A stretch of 64,000 nucleotides of DNA from Gammaproteobacteria bacterium (GCA_029882355.1 JAOUKV010000020.1:1-64000); one strand, 5' to 3'; positions 1 to 8,576 are shown, counted from the first letter of the stretch. The notes: generated from the sequence alone by a model not told the origin. Numbers and translations are program-made.

Positions 1-136
1 TCTGGACGGAATTACATTAGCGCAATTTGTTGATCGCCCGGGTATACCAGAGCTATCAATGGAGCGTGACAAAATCATTGGTCGCTTTATGTTAGCGCGT
101 AAGCAGGCAGAAGCTATTAGCCAGGGTTTGGTTTAG
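1..136 (+). CDS. 3' end of an unidentified gene (partial)
   Basis: An open frame enters the window in phase with base 2 and ends at TAG 134-136, giving 44 residues that finish in QAEAISQGLV. The fragment looks like an ordinary soluble C-terminus rich in charged residues and Ala. I do not recognise the family from so short a piece. An intrinsic terminator about 75 bases downstream is consistent with the end of a real transcription unit. Confidence 0.55.
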   Translation, partial: LDGITLAQFVDRPGIPELSMERDKIIGRFMLARKQAEAISQGLV

Positions 137-211
137 TCTCTGATTAATGATATCTGTTTGTATGGTTATCAGGTGACCGTATAAATAACTCAAGAGTCTG
201 ACTTATTGAGT

Positions 212-241
212 AAAAAAAGCCCGCATATGCGGGCTTTTTTT
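212..241 (+). terminator. intrinsic terminator
   Basis: A perfect GC-rich stem (AGCCCGCATATGCGGGCT, 218-235) has an A-tract before it and seven T residues after it. It probably ends the gene finishing at 136. The symmetry means it could also stop transcription from the other side. Confidence 0.9.
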
Positions 242-337
242 GTAGTGTGCTTATAAAAAGTGTGGCGGAGCTGCATTTCCACTAATATTAGAAAAAACTA
301 TGTTCTGGATCTCCCTCCGTTACTCCAAAACTACTGA

Positions 338-528
338 ATAGAATATATTTATGAATCGACAAAAGAAGTTGTTGAAGAAGTCGCTGATACCGAGCCGACT
401 TGCCCCAGGTGCGGTGGTGAAATGGTAAAACGCGTTTCTAAAAAAGGAAAAAATGAAGGTAAAGAATTCTGGGTTTGTAAAATTTTCTCAAATGCCGTGG
501 TGTTGTTTCGATTGAGGAACTAACTTAG
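338..528 (+). pseudogene. frameshifted remnant of a C4 zinc-ribbon (topoisomerase-type) domain
   Basis: The frame from 338 reads a charged linker and then TCPRCGGEMVKRV, a lysine-rich loop and EFWVCK at about 464-481. This is the first half of the topoisomerase-type C4 zinc finger (CPxCGGxMV...FWxCxxFPxCRG). The second half, KCRGVVSIEEL, is found only in the -1 frame from 490 and ends at TAG 526-528. A single base missing in the codon at 488-490 accounts for the break, because C-K-x-F-[S/P]-K-C is restored if one base is added. There is no in-frame start; TGA lies at 335-337. It is probably the decayed 3' end of a nuclease- or NERD-type protein with a C-terminal zinc ribbon. The parent protein cannot be named. 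Confidence 0.7.
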
Positions 529-587
529 TACGGTAGTAAGATGGCTTAAAATAAACGATATATCACCGGGTTTGTCTCAAACTAATT

Positions 588-1382
588 ATGAACTACAATC
601 TTCCCCTTTTAAAAAAAATAATCACAGCCGCTGCCCGTGAAGAATTATTACCACGCTTTGCCGATGTGCAGCGCAGTATCAAGGTGGATGGCAGTTTTCT
701 TACCGAAGCTGATCTTGCGGTGCAGGCACGTATTTCAAGTGAGCTGAGAGAGCATTATCCCGATACCGCATTTCTGGGTGAAGAGATGAGCACCGAAGAT
801 CAGCAAGAACTATTAATGAACAGTGATTCGCTCTGGTGTCTTGACCCGTTGGATGGCACCAGTAACTTTGCGGTTGGCACGCCTTACTATGCGGTATCGT
901 TAGCCTTGATTGAACAGGGTGTGGCGACACTAGGTATTGTGTACGATCCTAATCGTGATGAGTGTTTTGTCGGTATCCGCGGGCAGGGCGCTTTCCTTAA
1001 TGATGCGCCGCTCAGAATAATGCCTGCTGGACTCCCGCTATCACAGTCCACGGCGTTGATTGATTTTAAGCGGCTTTCCTCAAAGCTTGCGATGAACCTG
1101 GTGAGTGAGCGACCTTATGCATCACAGCGCAGTTATGGTTCAGTCGCGCTGGACTGGTGCTGGCTGGCAGCTTCGCGCGTGCATGTTTATCTGCATGGTG
1201 CGTCTAACATCTGGGATTATGCGGCGGGGCATTTAATCTTTTGCGAGGCGGGTGGTGTTTCGTCTACACTCGAGGGCGAAGCGATTTACATCAACAATCT
1301 CAGCAAGCGTTCTTCTGTCGGTGCGCTGGATAAGGCGAGTTTTGATTATTGGTATGGCTGGCTACGTGAACATAGTAATTAA
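588..1382 (+). CDS. inositol monophosphatase family protein
   Basis: This 264-residue protein belongs to the Mg2+-dependent inositol monophosphatase/CysQ/FBPase superfamily of cytoplasmic sugar-phosphate phosphatases. The metal-binding motifs are visible: GEE at residues 64-66, DPLDGTSNF from D86 with the second Asp at 89, and WDYAAG with D210 near the C-terminus. Length matches the family (about 260-275). The order of motifs is complete, so it should be active. Substrate (inositol-1-phosphate, PAP or another phosphomonoester) cannot be told from sequence. It stands alone: about 130 bases separate it from the next operon. The ATG at 588 has no strong ribosome site, but no better upstream start exists. 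Confidence 0.9.
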   Translation: MNYNLPLLKKIITAAAREELLPRFADVQRSIKVDGSFLTEADLAVQARISSELREHYPDTAFLGEEMSTEDQQELLMNSDSLWCLDPLDGTSNFAVGTPYYAVSLALIEQGVATLGIVYDPNRDECFVGIRGQGAFLNDAPLRIMPAGLPLSQSTALIDFKRLSSKLAMNLVSERPYASQRSYGSVALDWCWLAASRVHVYLHGASNIWDYAAGHLIFCEAGGVSSTLEGEAIYINNLSKRSSVGALDKASFDYWYGWLREHSN

Positions 1383-1516
1383 ACTATTCGTTTTATTGGT
1401 GAGGCAAACCCCGTTAATAGTTAAGCAGTACGCAGTTAGGTGCTAAAGGCTGTCTCCTGATTTAAGGAATAAGTGTAATATACCCATTAAAATCATCTAC
1501 AGGAAATATGTAAAGT

Positions 1517-2113
1517 ATGAATAATAATGAAACAAAGATCCCCTTATATGTTATCGGCATAATTACGGCAGTTATTGCGATTATCGTTACATGGATCTTA
1601 ATCTCCGTATTAGGTTCTATTGTAGGTGTGATTGTTGGCTTGATTGTCGCCAGTGTAGTGTACATGGTACTAAATCATTTCAATAAAACAGAAGAAGCTT
1701 CTGAAATAATAGAGGAGCCAGTTAGTCTATCGGATGCCAGTATTGAATCATTACTTAATATAAATATTGCATTGCGCAAGGAAATTATCCCTGAAGAAAT
1801 TCGTAGCCTTTATGAGTCGATTATTGATCAGTTAATTGATGTACTGCCAAAAGTGAACAGTGAAGTTTCAGGTGGTGAATTGGCGTGGGTAATTAATCGT
1901 ATGGCAACTGAGTACCTTCCTGAAAAATCAATAAAACCTTATCTTTCGATGGATGATGTTCAACGTAATGCAGAAGATACCATTGCTTCAGTAAAAGAAA
2001 GTATTGCTGGAATGCAATCTGAATTATCTGAAGTACAAGACATACTTTCATCGCATAAAACGGATGAATTTAATAACAAGGCTAAATTCTTAAAAGCCAG
2101 ATTTAAAATGTAA
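1517..2113 (+). CDS. two-helix membrane protein, first gene of the TelA/polyamine operon
   Basis: A 198-residue protein of no family I recognise. Residues about 9-52 are almost entirely Ile/Val/Leu/Gly and form two adjacent membrane helices. The remaining ~145 residues are acidic and helical, probably cytoplasmic, with a coiled-coil-like stretch near the end. AGGAAA at 1500-1505 precedes the ATG. The stop is only 12 bases before the TelA-like start, so the two are probably co-transcribed. It occupies the place where other TelA loci often have an XpaC-like membrane partner, but I see no clear XpaC similarity. A role as membrane anchor for the TelA-like protein is inference. Confidence 0.8.
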   Translation: MNNNETKIPLYVIGIITAVIAIIVTWILISVLGSIVGVIVGLIVASVVYMVLNHFNKTEEASEIIEEPVSLSDASIESLLNINIALRKEIIPEEIRSLYESIIDQLIDVLPKVNSEVSGGELAWVINRMATEYLPEKSIKPYLSMDDVQRNAEDTIASVKESIAGMQSELSEVQDILSSHKTDEFNNKAKFLKARFKM

Positions 2114-2125
2114 TTGGGAGTCGTC

Positions 2126-3265
2126 ATGAGTGATACTAAAAAAGCCCCTAAATGGGCAAAAGAGTTAGATATTTCATCAATGAAAGAAAAGTCATTGTCA
2201 TTGATTGCGAACGTTAAAGAAAAAGCTGGCCCGGCATTAATGCGTACCATTGATGGTATTGGTGAGGGCTCACAAAAAAGCATGAGGTCAGCTAATGATC
2301 TTATGTCAAAAAGTGTTGATTCATTATTAAAGGGTCTGGATGGTAAATCACCAACAGGTGAAAAGTTACTTGAGTTGCGTACTGCAATGGATGATCTTAA
2401 CCCTCATTCACTGAGTAACGCCTGGTACTTTAACTGGATGCCGAAAGGGCTTAAACGTAAAGCAGTATCGCGTTTTATTCATAAATACCAACCGATGCAA
2501 AATCATGTGACTCAAATTCTTGATGGATTACGTGCTGGTAAGGATGATTTGCTTGAAACCAGTATTGACCTTGAACACCAGTACGATGAAATCATGAATG
2601 CACAAAAGCAGATTCAATCTGATATCTATGTCGGCGAACATTTTATTACGGAAGTTGAAAAACTTGAGGCAGATGTTGATGCGACAGATACCCAGGAAGT
2701 AACAAAGCTGGCATCAGTTAAAAATAAAGCTGCTCGACGTATTCGTGATCTTCGTACGATGGAACAAGCGGCCGTTCAGTTCTTTATCAGTATTGATCAA
2801 ACCGTACAAACGAATGAATTGCTCAGTGAGCAGATTGATAGCGCACTTACTGTTGGTCCTATGGTAATGACCAATGCTTTACGTATTCAAGCGGCACTCG
2901 CTAAACAGGACACCGTTAAGAAAGCTGTACAAGGTTTTCAGGAAGGCCTGGGCGACATGATGGCGCAAAATGCAGCGGCAGTGAATCAGGCAGCTCAGGA
3001 CGTAGGCGACATGTACAATAACCCGGTAATTGCACTGGAGAAAATGGAAGAAGGCTTTGATCAGTTAATGCAGGCGGTACAAACAGCAAATGAAACGATG
3101 GCGAATAGTACGTTAAAAGCGCGTGAAGCCAGTGCGCGTTTAGCCGATATGACTGCAAAATTATCTCCCGTTGCTCAAGGCTTGCATGATGCAAGAAGCA
3201 GCAATGATGACAACGATGATGTCATCGAAGGTGAAGTCGTTAATGCAGAGGCCGATAATAAATGA
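2126..3265 (+). CDS. telA: TelA-like toxic anion resistance family protein
   Basis: This 379-residue, mainly helical protein matches the TelA/KlaA family (PF05816), first known from tellurite resistance and widespread in envelope-stress loci. Typical stretches include RFIHKYQPMQNHVTQILDGL, the RAGKDDLLETSIDLE helix, the QSDIYVGE segment and a long C-terminal region rich in Ala, Gln and Met. Length is normal. The ATG at 2126 is preferred to the in-frame TTG at 2114 because GGGAG lies 5 bases before it. The C-terminus ends in an acidic tail. It overlaps the next gene by four bases (ATGA). The biochemical role of TelA proteins is not firmly known, so tellurite resistance should not be assumed. 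Confidence 0.85.
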   Translation: MSDTKKAPKWAKELDISSMKEKSLSLIANVKEKAGPALMRTIDGIGEGSQKSMRSANDLMSKSVDSLLKGLDGKSPTGEKLLELRTAMDDLNPHSLSNAWYFNWMPKGLKRKAVSRFIHKYQPMQNHVTQILDGLRAGKDDLLETSIDLEHQYDEIMNAQKQIQSDIYVGEHFITEVEKLEADVDATDTQEVTKLASVKNKAARRIRDLRTMEQAAVQFFISIDQTVQTNELLSEQIDSALTVGPMVMTNALRIQAALAKQDTVKKAVQGFQEGLGDMMAQNAAAVNQAAQDVGDMYNNPVIALEKMEEGFDQLMQAVQTANETMANSTLKAREASARLADMTAKLSPVAQGLHDARSSNDDNDDVIEGEVVNAEADNK

Positions 3266-3885
3266 TGAATGTGCAAGAAAGACTGACAGCTATTCGCGGA
3301 TTAAACCCTGCGCCTGTTGCTGAGAGAAAATCATTCGATATACGAAGCCTTAAAAATGGTGGTTATGTCAATTGGGATGATCAAACATGGCTTGTTCGAA
3401 ATGTTTACCTTTATCTTGATGTGAAGTGGAAAGACTTCTCAAAACGAAAAAAGGATTACTGGGTTACGGAACTTGAACTGTTTTCATTGAATACCGGTAC
3501 GGTACGCTATGTGGAATGGGAATATGACGATGAACTTGAAGTCAGTCAAACCGATTCAATCGTGCAATTACGTGATATTCAATATGATGGTCGATCTATT
3601 AAATATCGCGATCTAGAAGAAATGGCCGAAGAGGAGGAAGGAGAAGTGATTGTTGATGGTACCACTTACTCTTATGTCGAAGACGATACCTGGGCAGGAC
3701 TCTTTATTAAAGCCGGTGGTTCTAAAAAAGGCACTCCGATGCGTGCCTATGAGTTTGCCTCACGAAAAAACACCTATCTCACCATTGAAACATGGCATGA
3801 AGATGATGATGACAGACCTGAGCGAGAAGCGTTTGTAAGTCATGAAATTAAAGGTAGTCTGTTTGAGGTGCTGCAAACATCATGA
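3262..3885 (+). CDS. DUF4178 family protein
   Basis: A 207-residue soluble acidic protein with the DUF4178 pattern: an N-terminal segment on 'Y-V-N-W-D-D-Q-T-W-L-V-R' as a beta-hairpin, then WVTELELFS, and a second half with TTYSYVEDDTW and MRAYEFASRKNTYLTIETW. DUF4178 domains are small beta-rich modules of unknown biochemistry that recur next to DUF350 proteins and polyamine aminopropyltransferases, as here. The start overlaps the TelA-like stop by four bases, so translation is probably coupled. ATG at 3265 is an equally possible start, one codon later. Confidence 0.8.
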   Translation: MMNVQERLTAIRGLNPAPVAERKSFDIRSLKNGGYVNWDDQTWLVRNVYLYLDVKWKDFSKRKKDYWVTELELFSLNTGTVRYVEWEYDDELEVSQTDSIVQLRDIQYDGRSIKYRDLEEMAEEEEGEVIVDGTTYSYVEDDTWAGLFIKAGGSKKGTPMRAYEFASRKNTYLTIETWHEDDDDRPEREAFVSHEIKGSLFEVLQTS

Positions 3886-3904
3886 AACTAACACGGAGGA
3901 AATT

Positions 3905-5563
3905 TTGAAATATAATAATAATCGTTTCATCGGCTTCTTCTTCATTGTTTTTTTAGCTGCGTTACTCAGCAGTTGTAGTGGTCTTCCTGATCTCCTGATG
4001 CATGAATTTAAGCTCATGCCTAAACGGTTAGTGGATAATGAAGCCCTAATAAAAACACAAAAAGAAGCCTTTGATAAGCTCTCAAGCCATGCTGAATGGA
4101 CTTTTTTTAGCCCTTATTTAGAATCTGAAAAATGGATCGATAAATTTAACGTGGCTAAAGATGAGCTCAGTAAAGCAAAACATCTTTATGATACTCAAAT
4201 TGAGCCAATGGCAGACAATAATGAGCCAGAAGAAGCACAAGCTTTTACCCAGCTCATTGAACAATTCAATAAACATATGTATGCCTCAAGTGCAGCCGCA
4301 TATTATGCCGATAAACGCATCGATTTTTTAGTCACTACTCGTAATACGGCTGCTGAGCTGTATGCAAAAGCAAATCAGCAATACGAAAAAAACTTGTCTC
4401 TTCAGCGCCTTTTTGTATCCCAGGCGGGCGCTGCAACGGAAAAATATCCGAATAAAAAAGATGATTTAACAGAGCGTGTAGCGGGGCTAGATACATTAGT
4501 AAAAGAAAGCAGTGATTCTTATCTAATACTCAAAACAGAATATAACAAAAATTCTAAAGCCAACTATGCCCACTTTGGTGATGCCATTGTCGCATTAAAT
4601 ATATCAACGCAAAAAGTAGCCAGATATGAAGATGAACATAGCAATAAAGTTGATGAATTATATCGTAGTTACGTCAAGGTTCTCGCTGATCAACGTGTTG
4701 ACTATTATGTTGTGATTGGACGTGCGACCTGGTGTGAGGGTGAATACTGTGGATCAGGTGATGAAGCACGTTTTCCAGCTGTTCAGGTTGACGCAGAAAC
4801 CTTTGAATATTTTGATGCGTTGACGATTAATTCTATTGCTCAATACCGTCGGTCATGGGGTGGGGACGATAAATTATCCCTGAAAATCCCACAAGACAAA
4901 TGGAACGCATTAAGACTCAATTATAAAAGTGGAAAATCGAGTAGCCATGATTATGGCGAGTATTGGGTTGATAGCACATCTACCAAAACTTTCCATAAAT
5001 ATATTGAAATCGTCAATGACAAAATGACCGAGAAGGATTGGCAGGCTGTTAGTGATGATAATTTTTGGAAAAACTATGAAAATTTAGGCATGGCCATTGT
5101 TACAAAGCCCTACGGCTATTATGAAGAGGACGGTCTAAAGGATGCTCAACCTGTCGGTATGGCTACCGTGGCAAAACCTGTGGTAAGTAATGGTGTTGCA
5201 ACTGGATCTAATCAATACGGTGAATGGCGTCATTCAAACGGCAATTCATACTGGCACTACTACGGAATGTATCGATTGTTTGGTGATCTCGTGGGTCCTC
5301 GTCGGTATTCATATAATGATTGGAATAGTTACTCTGGCCGTAAAAGAGGCTATGGCTATTACGGTCGCAACGATGAATACGGCACTTATGGTAGTAGCAC
5401 CTATTCAAGTAGCCGTTACCGTAACAGCAAATTTGCCACTCGAAACCCGGGTGAAGTCCGAAGTGCCGCTAGCGGAAAATCAAGAACATCACGTTCAACC
5501 CCCTCTGTTCGAGGCGCCGGATCTTCATCAAGAAGTCGTGGCCCTTCAGGTGGCGGTAAGTAA
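3905..5563 (+). CDS. large Tyr/Gly/Ser-rich lipoprotein of the DUF350-polyamine operon
   Basis: I place the start at TTG 3905, because GGAGGA at 3895-3900 lies just before it and the product then begins with a clear lipoprotein signal (hydrophobic run ending in LLSSC). An earlier in-frame ATG at 3842 would lie inside the DUF4178 gene and put 21 polar residues ahead of the signal. The 552-residue product has a helical N-terminal half, a middle region with paired cysteines (TWCEGEYCGSGDEARFPAV), and a Tyr/Gly-rich region (WHYYGMYRLFGDLVG and YGYYGRNDEYGTYGSS). It ends in an Arg/Ser/Gly tail. Short DUF1190-type lipoproteins near DUF350 genes in enterobacteria have comparable low-complexity ends, but I cannot assign this one to that family. 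Confidence 0.8.
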   Translation: MKYNNNRFIGFFFIVFLAALLSSCSGLPDLLMHEFKLMPKRLVDNEALIKTQKEAFDKLSSHAEWTFFSPYLESEKWIDKFNVAKDELSKAKHLYDTQIEPMADNNEPEEAQAFTQLIEQFNKHMYASSAAAYYADKRIDFLVTTRNTAAELYAKANQQYEKNLSLQRLFVSQAGAATEKYPNKKDDLTERVAGLDTLVKESSDSYLILKTEYNKNSKANYAHFGDAIVALNISTQKVARYEDEHSNKVDELYRSYVKVLADQRVDYYVVIGRATWCEGEYCGSGDEARFPAVQVDAETFEYFDALTINSIAQYRRSWGGDDKLSLKIPQDKWNALRLNYKSGKSSSHDYGEYWVDSTSTKTFHKYIEIVNDKMTEKDWQAVSDDNFWKNYENLGMAIVTKPYGYYEEDGLKDAQPVGMATVAKPVVSNGVATGSNQYGEWRHSNGNSYWHYYGMYRLFGDLVGPRRYSYNDWNSYSGRKRGYGYYGRNDEYGTYGSSTYSSSRYRNSKFATRNPGEVRSAASGKSRTSRSTPSVRGAGSSSRSRGPSGGGK

Positions 5564-5590
5564 CTGAATAATAATCAAGGATCAAATATT

Positions 5591-6442
5591 ATGAATATTG
5601 AACAATATATGTATTACCTCTTATATGCCTTAATCTATCTCGTGCTTGCGACGGCTATGAAGTACATTTTAAACATTCGCTCATCTAAACATTATCATGC
5701 AGATGATGTAATTGCTGATGGGAACGTAGCTGTAGGTCTTCGTCGATCGGGCGCACAACTTGGTTTGGCAATTGCCATGTTAGGTGTAATGTCTGGTGAA
5801 AGTAATCCAGACATCATGAAAGATATGATTGATACCTTTAGCTATGGTCTGGTCGCTATTGGTTTTATGGTGACTTCACTATTTTTCACAGATAAAGCGC
5901 TCTTGCCTAAAGTTAATAATACCGAGGAACTTAAACGCGGCAACGTTGCCATTGGCATGGTTGAGTTCGGTACCTTAGTCATGACAGGTATTCTAGCTTA
6001 CGCCAGTATCAAAGGTGATGATGGTGGAATTCTTTCATCGGTTGTTTATTTTGTTGCAGGCCAGATCACGATGGTTGTCTTAGTGCTTTTTTATGAAAAA
6101 GTACTTGCACGAAAAATCAACCCTGTTGCATGCGTGCTAGAAGGCAATCTTTCTGCAGGTGTATATTTGTCAGGCAAGATCATTGCTTATGGTCTAATCC
6201 TTCAAAGTGCAATAGTGGGTAATAACAATGCATCCTTCACATCAGAAGCGGTGGTTGAATATATAGTCGCCGCCTTTACTGGCATGATCTTACTTTATAT
6301 CTTTGAAATCTTAATTGATTTGTTGATTATTACTTCAACGAAAGTCAGTGATATTATTATTAAAGATCAACTTGTCGCAGCTATCCAGCTTTCAATTACT
6401 AAAATTGGTATGGCATTGCTTTTAGGTGTCGCAATCTTATAA
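5591..6442 (+). CDS. duplicated DUF350 (YjfL-like) membrane protein
   Basis: This 283-residue protein consists of two DUF350 units of about 135 residues, each with about four membrane helices. The family signature G-N-x-A-x-G-x-x-x-x-G recurs: GNVAVGLRRSG near residue 45, GNVAIGMVEFG near 118, GNLSAGVYLSG near 188, and a degenerate QLVAAIQLSITKIG near the end. Single-unit DUF350 proteins such as E. coli YjfL are about half as long, so this is an internal duplication. Function is unknown; an inner-membrane channel or scaffold is often guessed. AAGGA at 5577-5581 precedes the ATG. Neighbours on both sides share the operon. Confidence 0.88.
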   Translation: MNIEQYMYYLLYALIYLVLATAMKYILNIRSSKHYHADDVIADGNVAVGLRRSGAQLGLAIAMLGVMSGESNPDIMKDMIDTFSYGLVAIGFMVTSLFFTDKALLPKVNNTEELKRGNVAIGMVEFGTLVMTGILAYASIKGDDGGILSSVVYFVAGQITMVVLVLFYEKVLARKINPVACVLEGNLSAGVYLSGKIIAYGLILQSAIVGNNNASFTSEAVVEYIVAAFTGMILLYIFEILIDLLIITSTKVSDIIIKDQLVAAIQLSITKIGMALLLGVAIL

Positions 6443-6462
6443 TTCTATAAGATTATTTCTGC

Positions 6463-8136
6463 ATGAAAACACCAAGGCTTCTGCCAGTACTGTTGGCTTT
6501 TTGTATGTTCTCAACCGGTGCAAGCGGGTTGGTCAATGAATATGTACTGGCGACAATAACAACCTACATCTTAGGCAACTCAATAGAACAATTTTCTATT
6601 GTCATTGCCTCAATGATGTTAATGATGGGTATTTCCGGCTTTGTGCAAAGTCGAATGTCTGATAATAATTTAATCTATAAATTTATCGGTGTTGAAGTTG
6701 TGATGGCGGTGCTCGGTGGTTTTGCGCCACTGGCCATCTACGGTGCCTTTGCATACTTTGAATATAACTTTGCCGTGGTACATTATTTCTTTGTGCTCAG
6801 CGTGGGTTTTCTTATTGGTTTTGAAATCCCTATCGTCATGAGAATCATTAACCAGCAGCAAATTAGCTTAAAAACAAATCTCGCCATTGTTTACGCGATG
6901 GATTATGTCGGTGCATTCGTCGGTGCGATTATATGGGTAAAAATATTACTTAAATTTTATCCTCTTACGGAAATAAGCTTTATAGTGGCTGGGTTCAACT
7001 TTGCTATTGCACTTATTACTGTCACCTACTTTATTTTTACGGGTATTATCAAACATCGAGTAACTACTGCAATTATTATGCTAATGACAGTTCTGATATT
7101 AGTTGTCGGCTATCTCAATAATCGTGATATTAGCTCACTTTTTGAACAGCATTTTTATGATGATCCCATTATTCTCAAAACAACTACAAAGTATCAGCAC
7201 ATCGTATTAACTGAAAATAAACAGCTAGGGGATATTCGTCTCTATATTAATGGTAATACGCAATTTTCATCTCTTGATGAAAAGCGCTATCACGATTTGC
7301 TAGTGCACCCTGTTATGTCTATCGCTAATATGCCAGAGCATGCCTTAATACTGGGAGGTGGAGATGGTTTGGCGTTACGTGAGCTTCTTAAGTACAAAAA
7401 TCTTAAATCGATCACTCTCGTAGATCTTGATCCTGATATGATCAAGCTGGCATCAGAAAACCCACGTTTAAGAAAGCTCAATAAAGATGCATTCCAGAAT
7501 GCACGATTACATGTTCGCCCACCCGGGAATGTAAATGCTGTTAATGTAAAAGGGGTGTATTTAGAATCAGAAGATTCATGGACTAAAAAATTACAGTCTG
7601 AATGGGTTGCAACGGTTGATGTATACACTATCGATGCTGACCAATTTATACGTAGTAAAAATGATCAGCGATGGGATGTCGTAATTATAGATTTTCCTGA
7701 TCCTTCGTCGGTTGAGCTTAGCAAGCTTTATAGTAAGCAATTTTACCGTAAATTACGCACTCACTTAACCAGTAATGCTTTTGTCTCAATTCAATCAACA
7801 TCTCCGTATCATTCGAAAGAATCCTTCTTGACCATTGGTAATACATTAAGGTCAGCCGGATTTAATGTTTTACCTTATCGTCAAAATATCCCTTCTTTTG
7901 GAGATTGGGGTTTTCATCTTGCGTGGACCTCAAGTGAAAGTGAAAAGGCTATTAAAAACAGTCTTAAAACCATCGAAACTTTTATCGTCAACACAGATTA
8001 TGTGACGCCTGAATTAATGCTGGCTTCATTCGCTTTTGGCAAAGGTGAACTAACCTCTAAAACAAATTGTGTGAATACTGTGATGTTTCCCTGTTTACTA
8101 ACTAACTACACTAACTATGGCTGGCAGGTTGATTAA
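6463..8136 (+). CDS. membrane-fused spermidine-synthase-like aminopropyltransferase
   Basis: A 557-residue fusion. Residues 1 to about 215 hold seven or so membrane helices; the remainder is a spermidine synthase (SpeE-type) domain. The nucleotide-binding loop LGGGDGLALREL lies at 297-308 (GGGDG 298-302), followed by VDLDPDMIKLA for ribose binding. The active-site region reads DFPDPSSVELSKLYS from D410. Soluble SpeE usually has D-S/T-x-D-P there; the D-[LF]-P-D-P version is typical of the membrane-fused class. It should transfer an aminopropyl or related group from a decarboxylated SAM donor at the inner membrane, but the acceptor is unknown. It overlaps speD by one base (TAATG), so donor-making and transfer enzymes are coupled. 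Confidence 0.88.
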   Translation: MKTPRLLPVLLAFCMFSTGASGLVNEYVLATITTYILGNSIEQFSIVIASMMLMMGISGFVQSRMSDNNLIYKFIGVEVVMAVLGGFAPLAIYGAFAYFEYNFAVVHYFFVLSVGFLIGFEIPIVMRIINQQQISLKTNLAIVYAMDYVGAFVGAIIWVKILLKFYPLTEISFIVAGFNFAIALITVTYFIFTGIIKHRVTTAIIMLMTVLILVVGYLNNRDISSLFEQHFYDDPIILKTTTKYQHIVLTENKQLGDIRLYINGNTQFSSLDEKRYHDLLVHPVMSIANMPEHALILGGGDGLALRELLKYKNLKSITLVDLDPDMIKLASENPRLRKLNKDAFQNARLHVRPPGNVNAVNVKGVYLESEDSWTKKLQSEWVATVDVYTIDADQFIRSKNDQRWDVVIIDFPDPSSVELSKLYSKQFYRKLRTHLTSNAFVSIQSTSPYHSKESFLTIGNTLRSAGFNVLPYRQNIPSFGDWGFHLAWTSSESEKAIKNSLKTIETFIVNTDYVTPELMLASFAFGKGELTSKTNCVNTVMFPCLLTNYTNYGWQVD

Positions 8137-8576
8137 TGACACCCGTTGAAAATATCAAGAAATGGCCTTCGCATAAACAGATCCAAAAAACAGGGCGGTC
8201 CACAAATGATCACTTTAAAGAAAGAGAAGGGGTTAAATATGCTGGTGAGCATTTAATCATCGATGTATGGGATGCAACACATCTTGATGATTTAAAATTA
8301 ATGGAGGATACCTTACGCCATGCTGTAGATGTATCTGGTGCGACTTTATTACATATTCACTTACATCACTTCACGTCAACTGGTGGGATCTCTGGTGTGG
8401 CTGTACTTGCTGAATCACATATTAGTGTGCATACCTGGCCTGAGAAAAATTATGCAGCTTTTGATGTGTTCATGTGTGGCGATGCGGATCCTGAAAAAAC
8501 CATCCCCGTTTTTCAGAAGGCTTTTTGTTCGGACAATGTTGAAGTGAAGGAAGTACTTCGTGGAATCGAACTTTAA
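8136..8576 (+). CDS. speD: S-adenosylmethionine decarboxylase proenzyme family (SpeD)
   Basis: A 146-residue class 1b pyruvoyl enzyme precursor. The self-cleavage site LAESHISVHTWPE is intact: cleavage before S94 would create the pyruvoyl group, H99 is the processing histidine and C114 (VFMCG) the acid/base residue, all in the usual order. The N-terminus is about 25 residues longer than the shortest homologues. By family it makes decarboxylated SAM for the aminopropyltransferase encoded just upstream, whose stop it overlaps. Some SpeD homologues in such clusters have changed substrate to ornithine or arginine, so SAM decarboxylation is likely but not certain. It is the last gene of the operon; 76 bases follow before the DUF2339 gene. 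Confidence 0.92.
   Translation: MTPVENIKKWPSHKQIQKTGRSTNDHFKEREGVKYAGEHLIIDVWDATHLDDLKLMEDTLRHAVDVSGATLLHIHLHHFTSTGGISGVAVLAESHISVHTWPEKNYAAFDVFMCGDADPEKTIPVFQKAFCSDNVEVKEVLRGIEL

Noticed and set aside
2126-3265. Tellurite resistance as the function of the TelA-like gene
   Set aside because: The family name reflects one plasmid phenotype; no ter genes are nearby, so only family membership is claimed.
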